From positions 5,001 to 69,000 of the forward strand of contig DASZTW010000006.1 of assembly GCA_035547835.1 (NCBI GenBank): DNA of 64,000 nucleotides, in the 5' to 3' direction. The position numbers and the translations under genes were made by a program. The notes beneath the pieces were generated by a model. It worked only from the letters and a program-made list of their open reading frames with translations. It ran no database searches and was not told where the DNA came from. Below, in pieces: positions 17,122 through 25,474 of the stretch (positions are counted from its first letter, which is position 1; every line of letters starts with the position of its first letter). This DNA comes from Acidimicrobiales bacterium. GTDB lineage: Bacteria > Actinomycetota > Acidimicrobiia > Acidimicrobiales > Iamiaceae.

Positions 17122-17236
17122 GGAGGCGAGCCGGTAGGCGAACCGACCATCAACACGGCGCCTGATTCGCCAGGCACAGCCTGGCGAATCGCACGGCGAC
17201 CCGCGAGTCGGGCGACCCGTCCGCGCAGGTCCTGAG
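17119..17236. repeat. Dispersed 118-bp imperfect repeat, family 3 copy 1
   Basis: Starts at the stop codon of the nitronate monooxygenase gene and fills the gap to the convergent aldehyde dehydrogenase. It contains a perfect hairpin, GATTCGCCAGG-CACAG-CCTGGCGAATC. The same order of blocks (GGAGGCGAGCCG, the hairpin, GACCCGCGA, TCGGGCGACC, CGCGCAGGTCCT) recurs at 20959-21078 at about 80% identity by eye, in the same orientation. It carries no open frame. Confidence 0.75.
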
Positions 17237-17247
17237 CGGGTCCGGTC

Positions 17248-18786
17248 TCAGCGCGGGTTGCGGCTGGGCAGCAGCGCCTTGAGCTTCTTGCCGGCACCCG
17301 ACCGGTACCGGGCCCGCAGCAGCTTGAGGCCCATCCGGTCGATCCGCTTGGGCAGCGGGAACCAGTAGACCTCCTTCTTCAGGCCGGCGCGGTCGACCAA
17401 CACCGACTTCTCGATCGAGAAGCGGCGCAGCGCTTCCTCGCCGTGCACCCGCCCGATGCCCGATTCCTTGACACCGCCGAACGGCAACGACGTGACGCCG
17501 TAGCTGACCAGCGCGTCGTTCACGCACACGTTGCCGGCCTGGATGCGCGCCGCGAGCTGCTCGCCCCGCTCGGGGCTCTTGGTCCACACCGAGGAGTTGA
17601 GGCCGTAGACGGAGTCGTTGGCGAGCGCGATCGCTTCCTTGTCGTCGTGGAACCGCATGATCGGAAGGACCGGCCCGAAGGTCTCGTCGCGCATCACGGC
17701 CATGTCGTGGTCGACGTCGACCAGCACCGTCGGCTCGAACCACAGCCCCGGCTTGCCGAGGACGCGGTGGCCGCCGACGAGTGCCTTTGCACCCTTGTCG
17801 ACTGCTTCGTCGACGTGACGCTCGACGATGTCGACCTGCTTGGGGAAGGTCATCGAGCCGATGTCATGCGCCGGACCCTCGCCTTGGCGGATCTTGCTCG
17901 CACCATCGACCACCTTGTCGACGAACTGGTCGTAGACGGAGTCCTGCACGTACACACGCTCGACCGCCATGCACGTCTGGCCCGAGTTCGAGAACGCACC
18001 CCACAGCGCGCCCGCCGCCGCACGGTCGAGGTCGGCGTCGTCGCACACGATCATCGGGTCCTTGCCGCCGAGCTCGAGGATCACCGGGATCAGCTGCTCC
18101 GCCGCCGCCACAGCGACCTTGCGGCCGGTGGCGACCGAGCCGGTGAAGCACACCATGTCGACCCCGCCGCGCACGACCGCATCGCCCGTCATGCCGTCGC
18201 CGGTCACCACCTGCACGATGTCGGGATGCCCGCCGACCTCCGCGAACAGCTTGCCGACCTCGACGCCCACCAGCGGGGTGACTTCCGACGGCTTGAGCAC
18301 CACCGTGTTGCCGGCGAACAGTGCAGTGGCCACGGGGGTCATCGTCAGCGTCAGCGGATAGTTCCACGGGCTGATCACGCCGACCACGCCCATCGGTTCG
18401 TACCACCGCATGGCCTTCTTGTGGACCATGGTCGAACCGGCCGACACCTTCTCGGGCTGGAGCGTGCGCCCGCCGTGCTTGGCGTAGTAGTCGATCAGCT
18501 CGCAGGCCACCATGAGCTCGGTGAAGACCGCCTCGCCGCGCAGCTTGCCGGTCTCCGCGCAGACGACGTCGACCAGCTGCTCTGCCCGGTCGAGCAGGAG
18601 GTCGCGCACCGCCTTCAGATGCGTCGCACGCTCCTCGAAGGTGAGGCCGGCCCACGCCACCGATGCGACGCGGGCGCGCGCGATGGCCGCGGCCACTTCG
18701 TCGGGACCCTGGTTCGGCACCGAACCCGTCACCGCGCCCGTGCGCGGGTCGCTGGTCTGGATCGTGCGTTCAGCGGTGTCCGTCAT
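17248..18786 (-). CDS. NAD(P)-dependent aldehyde dehydrogenase (succinate-semialdehyde type)
   Basis: Oxidises an aldehyde to the acid. It has 512 residues. The general-base glutamate E238 is in LELGGKDP, the nucleophile C272 in SNSGQTCMAVERV, and the cofactor-binding region around FTGSVATG (214-221). The layout and sequence resemble succinic-semialdehyde dehydrogenases of actinobacteria, though substrate is uncertain. A basic C-terminal extension of about 35 residues (YWFPLPKRIDRMGLKLL onward) follows the catalytic fold, as in membrane-associated actinobacterial members. ATG 18786 begins the family homology; the reading frame further upstream is not conserved. Confidence 0.9.
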   Translation of the reverse strand: MTDTAERTIQTSDPRTGAVTGSVPNQGPDEVAAAIARARVASVAWAGLTFEERATHLKAVRDLLLDRAEQLVDVVCAETGKLRGEAVFTELMVACELIDYYAKHGGRTLQPEKVSAGSTMVHKKAMRWYEPMGVVGVISPWNYPLTLTMTPVATALFAGNTVVLKPSEVTPLVGVEVGKLFAEVGGHPDIVQVVTGDGMTGDAVVRGGVDMVCFTGSVATGRKVAVAAAEQLIPVILELGGKDPMIVCDDADLDRAAAGALWGAFSNSGQTCMAVERVYVQDSVYDQFVDKVVDGASKIRQGEGPAHDIGSMTFPKQVDIVERHVDEAVDKGAKALVGGHRVLGKPGLWFEPTVLVDVDHDMAVMRDETFGPVLPIMRFHDDKEAIALANDSVYGLNSSVWTKSPERGEQLAARIQAGNVCVNDALVSYGVTSLPFGGVKESGIGRVHGEEALRRFSIEKSVLVDRAGLKKEVYWFPLPKRIDRMGLKLLRARYRSGAGKKLKALLPSRNPR

Positions 18787-18919
18787 GCCCCTATGCTCGC
18801 CGCGATCGCGACGAGATGCACGCGGCGAGCCTTGGCGGTCGGGCTCACGGACCGTTGACGATCGTGCCAGAGCCAGCAATCGGCATGAGGTGCGGAGCAA
18901 CAACGAGGTCAGCTGAGGG

Positions 18920-19486
18920 TCACCAGGAGTCCCGACCGGGTCGGTAGCGCAGCACCACCGCGCCAGAGCCGAGCTCCTCGCGACCCACGAGCGTGAGATC
19001 GAGCCGCTCCCGAAGACCGGCCAGCAGCGCGGGCCCATGACCCGCAACGATGGGCTGCACGACGAACTCGTACTCGTCGATCAGCCGCAAGTCGGCCAAC
19101 GCAAGCGGGAGGGTCACCCCGCCGACCGCGAGGCCCTCGCCCGGCTGCTCCTTGAGCGCACGGACCGCGTCGCCGAGGTCACCGGTCACGAGCTCGGCGT
19201 TCCAGTCGACGTGGTCCAAGGTGCTCGACACGACGTACTTCTTGGCGCCGTCGATGGTGTCGGCGAACGGCACCATCCAGTCGGCCATCCATTCGGGCCA
19301 GGCGCCGGACGGCGGCCTCCGCCATGCCTCCTCCATCATCTCGTACGTGACGCGGCCGAACAGGAGGGCGTCAGCCCGCGCGAGGTTCGCCGCGTGGTGG
19401 CGGTGCAACTCCTCGTCGGGGATGCCCTCGCGATGATCGCAACAGCCGTCGAGTGTCACATTGATCGAGTAGCGAAGTGGTCGCAT
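18920..19486 (-). CDS. Dihydrofolate reductase-fold protein (RibD C-terminal family)
   Basis: Small NADPH-binding reductase-fold protein, 188 residues, of the family often annotated as dihydrofolate reductase but usually of unknown substrate. Recognisable parts: MRPLRYSINVTLDGCCDHR at the N-terminus, ADALLFGRVTYEMME near 38-52, YVVSSTLDHVDWNAELV, and the glycine-rich LAVGGVTLPLAL. It lacks the tight DHFR folate-site pattern. No riboflavin or folate gene is adjacent. It is followed by the aldehyde dehydrogenase gene in the same direction after 133 nt. Confidence 0.8.
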   Translation of the reverse strand: MRPLRYSINVTLDGCCDHREGIPDEELHRHHAANLARADALLFGRVTYEMMEEAWRRPPSGAWPEWMADWMVPFADTIDGAKKYVVSSTLDHVDWNAELVTGDLGDAVRALKEQPGEGLAVGGVTLPLALADLRLIDEYEFVVQPIVAGHGPALLAGLRERLDLTLVGREELGSGAVVLRYRPGRDSW

Positions 19487-19803
19487 CGGGTTCTCGGCGC
19501 TCCCTTGCCGCGGCGGCCGGCGCCGCGCCGGCCTCCATGAGACGTGATCAGCGGCGCTGGCTCATCGGTCGCCGATCGCGATGGCAACACGGCCACCGGC
19601 CGCGGCCACCGTCCGGAGAAGTCCAGATCCGATGTATCTGCGACGCCGACGGGCGCTCTGTGCAGCAACCCCTGGCAACAGGGGTGCGAGGACGGGCGGT
19701 CTGCGGGGGATGTGGGCGCAGCTGCAGAGCGCACGTCGAGTGGAGGGGTGGGGCTCTCGGCTCGGATCGCGCCGACGGTCCGAGCCGGCTCGCGTTCGCC
19801 CCT
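19487..19803. other. 317-bp intergenic region, no gene seen
   Basis: No convincing gene in any frame. It contains two small hairpins: CAGAT/ATCTG (19624-19640) and CCCCTG-GCAA-CAGGGG (19669-19684), the latter with a GNRA-type loop. GCAACC...GGTGC around the second hairpin recalls an S-box core, but no gene follows on that strand. It lies between two minus-strand genes. Confidence 0.35.
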
Positions 19804-20853
19804 TCAGTCGCTGATCGCCTTGACCTTCTCGATCACCTCGGTGGGCTTTTGGCCGCCGGTCGGCACCGGTGTGACCTGAAGGTGCGTCACGCCGGCCTCT
19901 TTGAAAGCAGCGACCCGCTCCGCGATGTAGCTCTCGGGCCCGCACAGCGTGGTGGCCTCCAGCAGTTCGTCGGGCACGAGCGCCGCGGCTTCCTGCTTCT
20001 TGCCGTCGAGGTAGAGGTCCTGGATCTTCGCAGCCGCTTCCTCGAAGCCGTAGCGGCAGGCGAGGTCGTTGTAGAAGTTCTTGCCCTTTGCGCCCATGCC
20101 GCCCACATACAACGCCACCATCGGGCGTGCGAACTCGCGGATGGCGGTCACGTCGTCGCCGTCGCCGATTGCCAGCAGACCGCCTGCAGAGATCTGCAGC
20201 GGCCCGAGCGCCGGGTCACGCTTGGCGGCTCCCTCGTCGACCGACTTGCCCCACACTTCGCGATACCGCTCGGGGATGAAGAAGATCGGCAGCCAGCCGT
20301 TGGCCACCTCGGCCGTCATCGCCACGTTCTTCTCACCGATCGACGCGACCCACACCGGGATCTGGTCGCGTACCGGGTGGGCGATGATCTTCAGCGCCTT
20401 GCCGAGGCCCGTGCCCTGCCCTTCGGGCAACGGCAGGTGGTAGTGCTTGCCGTCGAACGTGACGCGCTCTTCGCGCTTCCACACCTTGCGGCAGATGTCG
20501 ATGATCTCTCGCGTGCGGCCGATCGGCGCGGTGTACGGGATGCCGTGCCAGCCTTCGATGACCTGCGGGCCCGAGGCGCCGAGACCGAGCTGGAAGCGAC
20601 CTTCGGACAAGGCGTCGATGCCAGCCGCGGTCATGGCGATCAAGGTCGGCGTGCGGGTGTACAGCGGCAAGATTCCGGACGCGATCTGCACGCGCTCGGT
20701 CTTGGCGGCCAGATACCCCATGAGGCTGGGGCCGTCGAAGCCGTAGGCCTCGGCCACCCACACCAGGTCGAGCCCGGCCTTTTCGTACTCGGCCACCGAC
20801 TCAGCGGCTTCCCGGAAACCCCCGGCGTAGCTGAGCGGCATGCTGATCTGCAT
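19804..20853 (-). CDS. LLM-class F420-dependent oxidoreductase
   Basis: Luciferase-like TIM-barrel enzyme, probably using coenzyme F420, 349 residues. Family marks: QISMPLSYAGGF at the start, DLVWVAEAYGFDG near 29-41, the cofactor-side GRFQLGLGASGPQVIEGW, and IPVWVASIGEKN. ATG 20853 has GGGGGAAG about 5 nt upstream, and the frame before it is not conserved. One of three members of this family in the window (also 34873 and 39605), in line with an F420-rich actinobacterium. Substrate unknown. Confidence 0.87.
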   Translation of the reverse strand: MQISMPLSYAGGFREAAESVAEYEKAGLDLVWVAEAYGFDGPSLMGYLAAKTERVQIASGILPLYTRTPTLIAMTAAGIDALSEGRFQLGLGASGPQVIEGWHGIPYTAPIGRTREIIDICRKVWKREERVTFDGKHYHLPLPEGQGTGLGKALKIIAHPVRDQIPVWVASIGEKNVAMTAEVANGWLPIFFIPERYREVWGKSVDEGAAKRDPALGPLQISAGGLLAIGDGDDVTAIREFARPMVALYVGGMGAKGKNFYNDLACRYGFEEAAAKIQDLYLDGKKQEAAALVPDELLEATTLCGPESYIAERVAAFKEAGVTHLQVTPVPTGGQKPTEVIEKVKAISD

Positions 20854-20958
20854 TGGACTTCCCCCTGCGGAACTTGCGGACGGCGAGACGCGATCGCCCA
20901 TCCTTCCGGCACGGACGCCTGCGGCGCCAACCGGCACGGGTGCAACGAAGCCGGCCAC

Positions 20959-21078
20959 GTCCTCAGGAGGCGAGCCGACAGGCGAGCCGACCCATCAACC
21001 CGACGCCTGTCCGCCAGGCGTAGCCTGGCGAATCGAACCCTGACCCGCGACTCGGGCGACCTATTTCGCGCAGGTCCT
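20959..21078. repeat. Dispersed imperfect repeat, family 3 copy 2
   Basis: Second copy of the repeat at 17119-17236, same orientation, about 80% identical by eye. The central hairpin is kept in shorter form (CGCCAGG-CGTAG-CCTGGCG). Here it lies between divergent genes, upstream of the LLM gene and of the MarR gene at 21093, so it is not simply a terminator. Confidence 0.75.
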
Positions 21079-21092
21079 TACCCTGGTGAACG

Positions 21093-21572
21093 ATGACGAG
21101 TACGCCGCCCACACCCGCCGACCCCTCTGAGGTGGCGGGTCGCCTCCGTATCGCCGTGGCCCGACTCAACCGGCAGCTGCGCCAGCAGGCCGACCTCGAC
21201 CTCCCCCCGACCCGGCTCGCCCACCTCGCGACCATCGAGCGGCGCGGTCCCCTCACGCTCGGCGAGCTGGCCGCGATCGAGCGGGTGGCGCCCGCGACCG
21301 TGACCAAGGTCGTCGACCACCTGGAGCGCCTCGACCTCGCCCGCCGCCAGCGCGATCCCCGCGACCGCCGCGTGACCCGGGTCGAGGCGACGGCAGCCGG
21401 TCGGGCCCGGCTGGCCGAGACCCGCACCCGCAAACACGCGTGGTTGGCACAGCAGGTTGCCGCCCTCGACCCCGACGCGATCGGGCGTCTGGCAGCCAGC
21501 CTCGACGTGCTCGAGGGATTGGCACAGCCCGAACTTCACGATGGAGCCGCCGCCACGAGCGACCCCTGCTGA
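21093..21572 (+). CDS. MarR family transcriptional regulator
   Basis: Dimeric winged-helix DNA-binding protein, 159 residues. The wing region is typical: LTLGELAAIERVAPATVTK (about 53-71) as the helix-turn-helix, then the conserved ARRQRDPRDRRVTRVEAT wing (about 82-99). The N-terminal helix AGRLRIAVARLNRQLR forms the dimer interface. The ligand cannot be predicted. A 15-bp palindrome lies 46 nt after its stop and before the next gene, and is a candidate binding site. Confidence 0.9.
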   Translation: MTSTPPTPADPSEVAGRLRIAVARLNRQLRQQADLDLPPTRLAHLATIERRGPLTLGELAAIERVAPATVTKVVDHLERLDLARRQRDPRDRRVTRVEATAAGRARLAETRTRKHAWLAQQVAALDPDAIGRLAASLDVLEGLAQPELHDGAAATSDPC

Positions 21573-21617
21573 GCGCAGCCAGCACGCTCAGCCCGGCCTC
21601 CACAAGCGGCAGCTCCT

Positions 21618-21632
21618 ATCGCTTCAAGCGAT
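21618..21632. promoter_or_regulatory. 15-bp palindrome, candidate operator
   Basis: ATCGCTT-C-AAGCGAT is perfectly palindromic around the central base. It sits between the MarR gene (ends 21572) and the cyclic-nucleotide-binding protein gene (starts 21700). The MarR product is the obvious candidate to bind it. Confidence 0.35.
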
Positions 21633-21699
21633 CGGTCGCATCGAAACAAACCATGTCGATGATGGCGAAATCGGCGCTCGGCGGCCGCACAATGAGGTC

Positions 21700-22083
21700 A
21701 TGCGCAAACTCATCGACCCCGTCAGCCAGATGTTGGTCGAGCGCCGCGGGCTGAGCCGGCGGGCGGCCAACCACCTCTCCCTCGCAGGGACCACCATCGC
21801 GGTCGAGGACGGCCAGGTCCTGTGCCGCAAAGGTGACCGAGGCCTCGAGGCGTTCGTGATCGCCGACGGCACGGCCACCGTGCTCACCGACGACGGTGCG
21901 ATCGAGCTCGGCCCCGGCGACGTGGTCGGCGAGTTGGCCACGCTGGATCCGAGCCGGGTGCGCAACGCCACCGTCGTGGCGTCGTCGCCGGGCCATGTGG
22001 TGGTCTACGACGTCCGCACGTTCCGGGCGCTCACCGAGGACGAGGAGCTGTCGCCCGTCTTGCAGCCTGCCCGCGCCGCCTGA
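21700..22083 (+). CDS. Cyclic-nucleotide-binding-domain protein
   Basis: A stand-alone cNMP-binding-fold protein of 127 residues. The fold is seen in VEDGQVLCRKGDRGLEAFVI (the beta-roll strands and turn) followed by GPGDVVGELATLDPSRVRNA, which matches the phosphate-binding cassette pattern GE-L-x-x-R. There is no DNA-binding wing or kinase domain, so it may be a sensor subunit. ATG 21700 is chosen because the fold begins soon after and the upstream frame is unconserved. It is followed by the convergent acyl-CoA dehydrogenase. Confidence 0.75.
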   Translation: MRKLIDPVSQMLVERRGLSRRAANHLSLAGTTIAVEDGQVLCRKGDRGLEAFVIADGTATVLTDDGAIELGPGDVVGELATLDPSRVRNATVVASSPGHVVVYDVRTFRALTEDEELSPVLQPARAA

Positions 22084-22116
22084 CCCCAACGGTCGCAGGG
22101 TCCGACCAAGCGGGGC

Positions 22117-23292
22117 TCACCCGGCGACGAGTCGACGCGACTCCGCCCAGGTGCGGCCGACTTCCACGTCGATGTCGTGGGGCAACCCGAGCACCCGCTC
22201 GCTGATGATGTTGCGCTGGACGTCGCCAGTGCCGCCGCCGACGGTCAAAGCCTGCGAGAACAGGTAGCCGTAGTGCCAGATCGAGTCGTCTGAGCCGAGC
22301 GGCCCGTTGTTCACGCCACCCGTCAGCAGCGCGCTGGCGCCGGACAAGTCCTTGGCCAGGGCCATGATCCGTTGGCCGTGCTCGTCGGCCAACACTTTGC
22401 GCACCGACGCTTCCGGGCCGGGCTGGTCGCCGCGGATGCGGGCGCTGACCGTGCGCAACCGGATCAGGTCGAGCACCTTCGCTTCGATGTAGAGCGCCGC
22501 CACGCGCTGGCGCAGCAGTGGGTCGTGCAGGCCTCCGCGCTGGTGGATCACGTCGAGCAGGTCCCCCGCGTCGGGTCCCTGTCCCCACAGCGCGCCGCCG
22601 CTCGAGAGCGAGACGCGCTCGTTGGAGAGCGTCACCTTGGCCAGCGTCCAGCCACCGTTCACGTCGCCGACGAGGTTCTCGGCGGGCAGTCGCACGTCGG
22701 TGAAGAACACCTCGTTGAAGTTGTGCGCGCCGGTCATCTCGATGATGGGCCGGATCTCGATCCCGGGGGTGTCCATCGGGCAGATGAAGTAGCTGATGCC
22801 TTGGTGCTTGGCCACGTCGGGGTCGGTGCGGGCGATCAAGATGCCGTACCTGGCCAGGTGGCCGAGCGACGTCCAGATCTTCTGGCCGTTGATGACCCAC
22901 TCGTCGCCGTCGCGCACGGCACGGGTGCCGAGGTTGGCAAGATCGCTGCCCGCGCCGGGCTCGCTGAACAGCTGGCACCAGATGTCGGTGCCGGCGACGA
23001 TGCCGGGAAGGTACTTGGCCTTTTGCTCCTCGGTGCCGGCGTGCAGCAACGTCGGTCCCGCCCAACCCATCGCGATCGGGTTCGCCGGTCGCTTGACTTT
23101 GGCCCGCCGGAGCTCGTCGTCGATGATCAGCTGGTGGATCGGGTCGGCGTCGATCCCGTAGGGCTTGGGCCAGTGCGGAACCATGTAGCCCGCCGCTCCC
23201 AGGTCGGCACCCGACGGCTGGGGATGGTCGTCCAACCAGGCACGGATCTCCGCGCGGCGCGGGTCGTCATCCGGGGGCAGCTCGAAGTCCAT
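22117..23292 (-). CDS. Acyl-CoA dehydrogenase
   Basis: FAD enzyme introducing the alpha-beta double bond in acyl-CoA; 391 residues. Motifs: CQLFSEPGAGSDLANLGTRA (106-125, FAD- and substrate-binding), NGQKIWTSLGHLARY (135-149), NERVSLSSGG, and a C-terminal ALTVGGGTGDVQRNIISER. The usual catalytic glutamate position is not obvious, as in some actinobacterial heteromeric steroid-type dehydrogenases, so it may need a partner subunit. A perfect TGACCG-AC-CGGTCA palindrome is 22 nt upstream of the start. Confidence 0.9.
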   Translation of the reverse strand: MDFELPPDDDPRRAEIRAWLDDHPQPSGADLGAAGYMVPHWPKPYGIDADPIHQLIIDDELRRAKVKRPANPIAMGWAGPTLLHAGTEEQKAKYLPGIVAGTDIWCQLFSEPGAGSDLANLGTRAVRDGDEWVINGQKIWTSLGHLARYGILIARTDPDVAKHQGISYFICPMDTPGIEIRPIIEMTGAHNFNEVFFTDVRLPAENLVGDVNGGWTLAKVTLSNERVSLSSGGALWGQGPDAGDLLDVIHQRGGLHDPLLRQRVAALYIEAKVLDLIRLRTVSARIRGDQPGPEASVRKVLADEHGQRIMALAKDLSGASALLTGGVNNGPLGSDDSIWHYGYLFSQALTVGGGTGDVQRNIISERVLGLPHDIDVEVGRTWAESRRLVAG

Positions 23293-23314
23293 GTCGCAAA
23301 CGTTCGCAGGCCCC

Positions 23315-23328
23315 TGACCGACCGGTCA
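23315..23328. promoter_or_regulatory. Palindrome TGACCG-AC-CGGTCA, candidate TetR-type operator
   Basis: Perfect inverted repeat between the acyl-CoA dehydrogenase (start 23292, minus) and the gene at 23417 (plus). The same palindrome with GT in the centre precedes the acyl-CoA synthetase at 25475. Sites of this form suit TetR-family repressors of fatty-acid catabolism; no such regulator is encoded in the window. Confidence 0.55.
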
Positions 23329-23416
23329 AAGAACGGGCTCCGGGCGAGCCGGCGGCGTCCGACGCCGTGGCACGCCGAGGGGGACAGCAGCGGCCCGCCA
23401 CCGTACGGTGAGCGCC

Positions 23417-25321
23417 GTGACCGACCCCCAGCGGATCGACCGCTTCCGCATCGAGGTGCACCTCGGCCTGGCCATGGTGCCGGCGTTCGCCCCGCTTGGC
23501 TGGGACGCCGCCGCGTACGAACGGCACTTCACCGGCGACGACCCGCTGCCCGAGGTGCTCGCGTGGCATGCCGAGCATTGGCCCGAGGTGCGCACGTTCG
23601 CCGACTTCACGCCGCACCTCGACCTCGCCGCCTGGGACCTCGCCACTTGGGTCGGCCTCGCGAGCACGGCCTGCGCCGGCGGCCTCACCGTCGTCGCCGA
23701 CCCCCACGTCCACCCCCACCTCACCGAACCAGGTGGGGACCAGGTCGTCGGGGCGACCACATCTCCCCCCAGTTCGGGGTTCGACGCGGGGGTTCGTCGG
23801 TCTGGGGCGGTGCTGCGGCGGGGGTTGGGGGCGTCGTCGACCTGGAACCGGGTCGAGGGCGACGACGACCGGCTCGGCGCCGCCGATCTGGTCGCGGTGA
23901 TCGCGGCTGCGGCGGCACGCGGCGACGCGCTGGCCCTCACGCTCGGGCCGCTGCCCGATGGGTCGGTGCCACCGGAGGTCGCCAGCACCCTCGGGGCCGC
24001 GGGCCACTGGCTGTCGGCCAACGTCCATGCCCTCGCCGACGTCGATCCCTTCGATGTCGCCGGCGACCCCGAAGTTCGCTACACAGCCCGGCCCGGCCCG
24101 GACCCGGGCACCCGCACCGTGTACGTGATCGACCTGACGGGCGCCCCCACCCGGGAGATCGCGCACTTCAGCCCGCACCGCTACCCGATCGAAGCCGTCG
24201 ACGGCGCCGCCGACTGGAGCCAGGGCCCCGCGGGGGTGCGGCTGATCGCCAACCCGGCGCAGCCCCGGCCCGCCGGCCAACCGGCCGGGGTCACCTATGA
24301 GCTCACGATCCGCGCCAAGCGCGCCCGGGTACTGGCCGTGACGGGCGAGCGGGCGCCCGCCGCCGTGCGCATCGACGCGACCACGTTCCCCACGCTCGCC
24401 GCCGCGCTCGACGCTGCCCGGCCCGGCGACCAGATCGATCTCCCCGCCGCCCGCTACGGCTCCCCCGCCGTGACCTTCCCGATCGCCGTGCCGGCAGGGG
24501 TGACGATCGCCGGCGTCAGCCCCGACGACCCCACGGTCGACCCGCCCACGCTCGACGGCGCCGACGTGGCACCCGGCACGCCGCTGGTCGTCCTCGCCGA
24601 CGACGCCGGCATCGAAGGCCTCACCTTGATCGGACCGGCACGGCGAGGGCGCACCCTGGACGCCGAGCTGCCGACCCACGCAACCGACACCTCCCCGCTG
24701 GTCACCAGCGAGGGAGCGCACCGCACGGTGGTCGAGCGCTGCGTGGTCCACGGGTCGGTCCACCACGACGGCGGCGCGGACCACGCCGTGTCGTTCAACA
24801 CCGTTGCCGGCGGCGCGATTCGGTCGTCGGCAGCCGAGCGGGTCACCGTCACCGGCAACCGCGTGCTGGAAGCCGCCGACCACCCCACCGGCGCGCCACC
24901 GACGGGCACCGGCATCTCGATCAGCGGCGGGACGGAGCACCGCGTCGACGCCAACACGGTGTCGGGCGTCGACACCGGTATCCGCCTCACCGGAACCCGC
25001 GACGCCACCGTGTCGTCCAACGCCGCCCGCGCGGAGCGCTGGGCCATCCACCTCGTCGACTGCAATGGCGGCGACGTCTCCGGGAACCAGTGCCGGGGTG
25101 GACGGGGCGTCACCCTCACCGGCGGCGAGGAGAACCACGTCATGGTCAACGTGGCCGACGGCACCGGCACCGGCCTTCTGCTCGAGCGCGGCGCCGGCGG
25201 CACGGTCGCGAGTGGGAACCAGTTCCTCCGGTGCCGCGTCGGCATCCTGTCGTGGTCGCACCACGCCTCGGCCCTCGACGGCAACCGGTTCGTCGACTGC
25301 GACACCAACCGCGTCCGCTGA
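23417..25321 (+). CDS. Decayed alpha-L-fucosidase (GH29) domain fused to a parallel beta-helix
   Basis: A 634-residue protein. Residues about 8-103 follow the N-terminal GH29 pattern (VHLGLAMVPAF, AYERHF, FADFTPHLDLAAWDLATW). Residues about 120-210 match the end of the same domain (LTLGPLPDGSVPPEV, GHWLSANVHAL). The middle of the barrel, including the region that carries the nucleophile, is absent, and the usual HHDGF is replaced by DPHVHPH, so glycosidase activity is unlikely. Residues about 324-634 form a right-handed beta-helix with repeated N-x-V and G-I turns. No signal peptide is seen. GTG 23417 has TACGGT 7 nt upstream. A dispersed 47-bp repeat lies exactly at the junction. Confidence 0.7.
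   Translation: MTDPQRIDRFRIEVHLGLAMVPAFAPLGWDAAAYERHFTGDDPLPEVLAWHAEHWPEVRTFADFTPHLDLAAWDLATWVGLASTACAGGLTVVADPHVHPHLTEPGGDQVVGATTSPPSSGFDAGVRRSGAVLRRGLGASSTWNRVEGDDDRLGAADLVAVIAAAAARGDALALTLGPLPDGSVPPEVASTLGAAGHWLSANVHALADVDPFDVAGDPEVRYTARPGPDPGTRTVYVIDLTGAPTREIAHFSPHRYPIEAVDGAADWSQGPAGVRLIANPAQPRPAGQPAGVTYELTIRAKRARVLAVTGERAPAAVRIDATTFPTLAAALDAARPGDQIDLPAARYGSPAVTFPIAVPAGVTIAGVSPDDPTVDPPTLDGADVAPGTPLVVLADDAGIEGLTLIGPARRGRTLDAELPTHATDTSPLVTSEGAHRTVVERCVVHGSVHHDGGADHAVSFNTVAGGAIRSSAAERVTVTGNRVLEAADHPTGAPPTGTGISISGGTEHRVDANTVSGVDTGIRLTGTRDATVSSNAARAERWAIHLVDCNGGDVSGNQCRGGRGVTLTGGEENHVMVNVADGTGTGLLLERGAGGTVASGNQFLRCRVGILSWSHHASALDGNRFVDCDTNRVR
23732..23778. repeat. 47-bp dispersed repeat inside a gene, family 4 copy 1
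   Basis: GGTGGGGACCAGGTCGTCGG continuing to CCCCCCAGTTCGGG. It matches the reverse complement of 60828-60874 at 39 of 47 positions by eye. It encodes residues about 106-121 of the fucosidase-like protein, right where the domain's middle is missing. Confidence 0.6.
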
Positions 25322-25415
25322 GCGCCGGCCGGGTCCGCTGGCCCGCGCCGCCACGCCCCCGGATCCCCCACGGGCGCGACCAGTCGCTGCCGCGCCCTAC
25401 ACTCCGCCCGGAACC

Positions 25416-25429
25416 TGACCGGTCGGTCA
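25416..25429. promoter_or_regulatory. Palindrome TGACCG-GT-CGGTCA, candidate TetR-type operator
   Basis: Perfect inverted repeat 45 nt upstream of the acyl-CoA synthetase start. Same arms as the site at 23315-23328. Confidence 0.55.
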
Positions 25430-25474
25430 AGCGGTCGCTCGGGTCCACCACCTGCCGAGCCGATAGGGGGACAA

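Noticed and set aside
19655-19700. GCAACC...GGTGC stem resembling the core of an S-box SAM riboswitch
   Set aside because: No full S-box layout (P1 and P2 not convincing) and no plus-strand gene for about 1.4 kb downstream.
22372-24300. 642-codon plus-strand open frame
   Set aside because: Runs antisense through the acyl-CoA dehydrogenase and out of frame through the fucosidase-like gene; no domain recognised.
23267-25354. 695-codon frame antisense to the fucosidase/beta-helix gene
   Set aside because: Shadow of a real frame; glycine/valine/arginine-rich with no domain.
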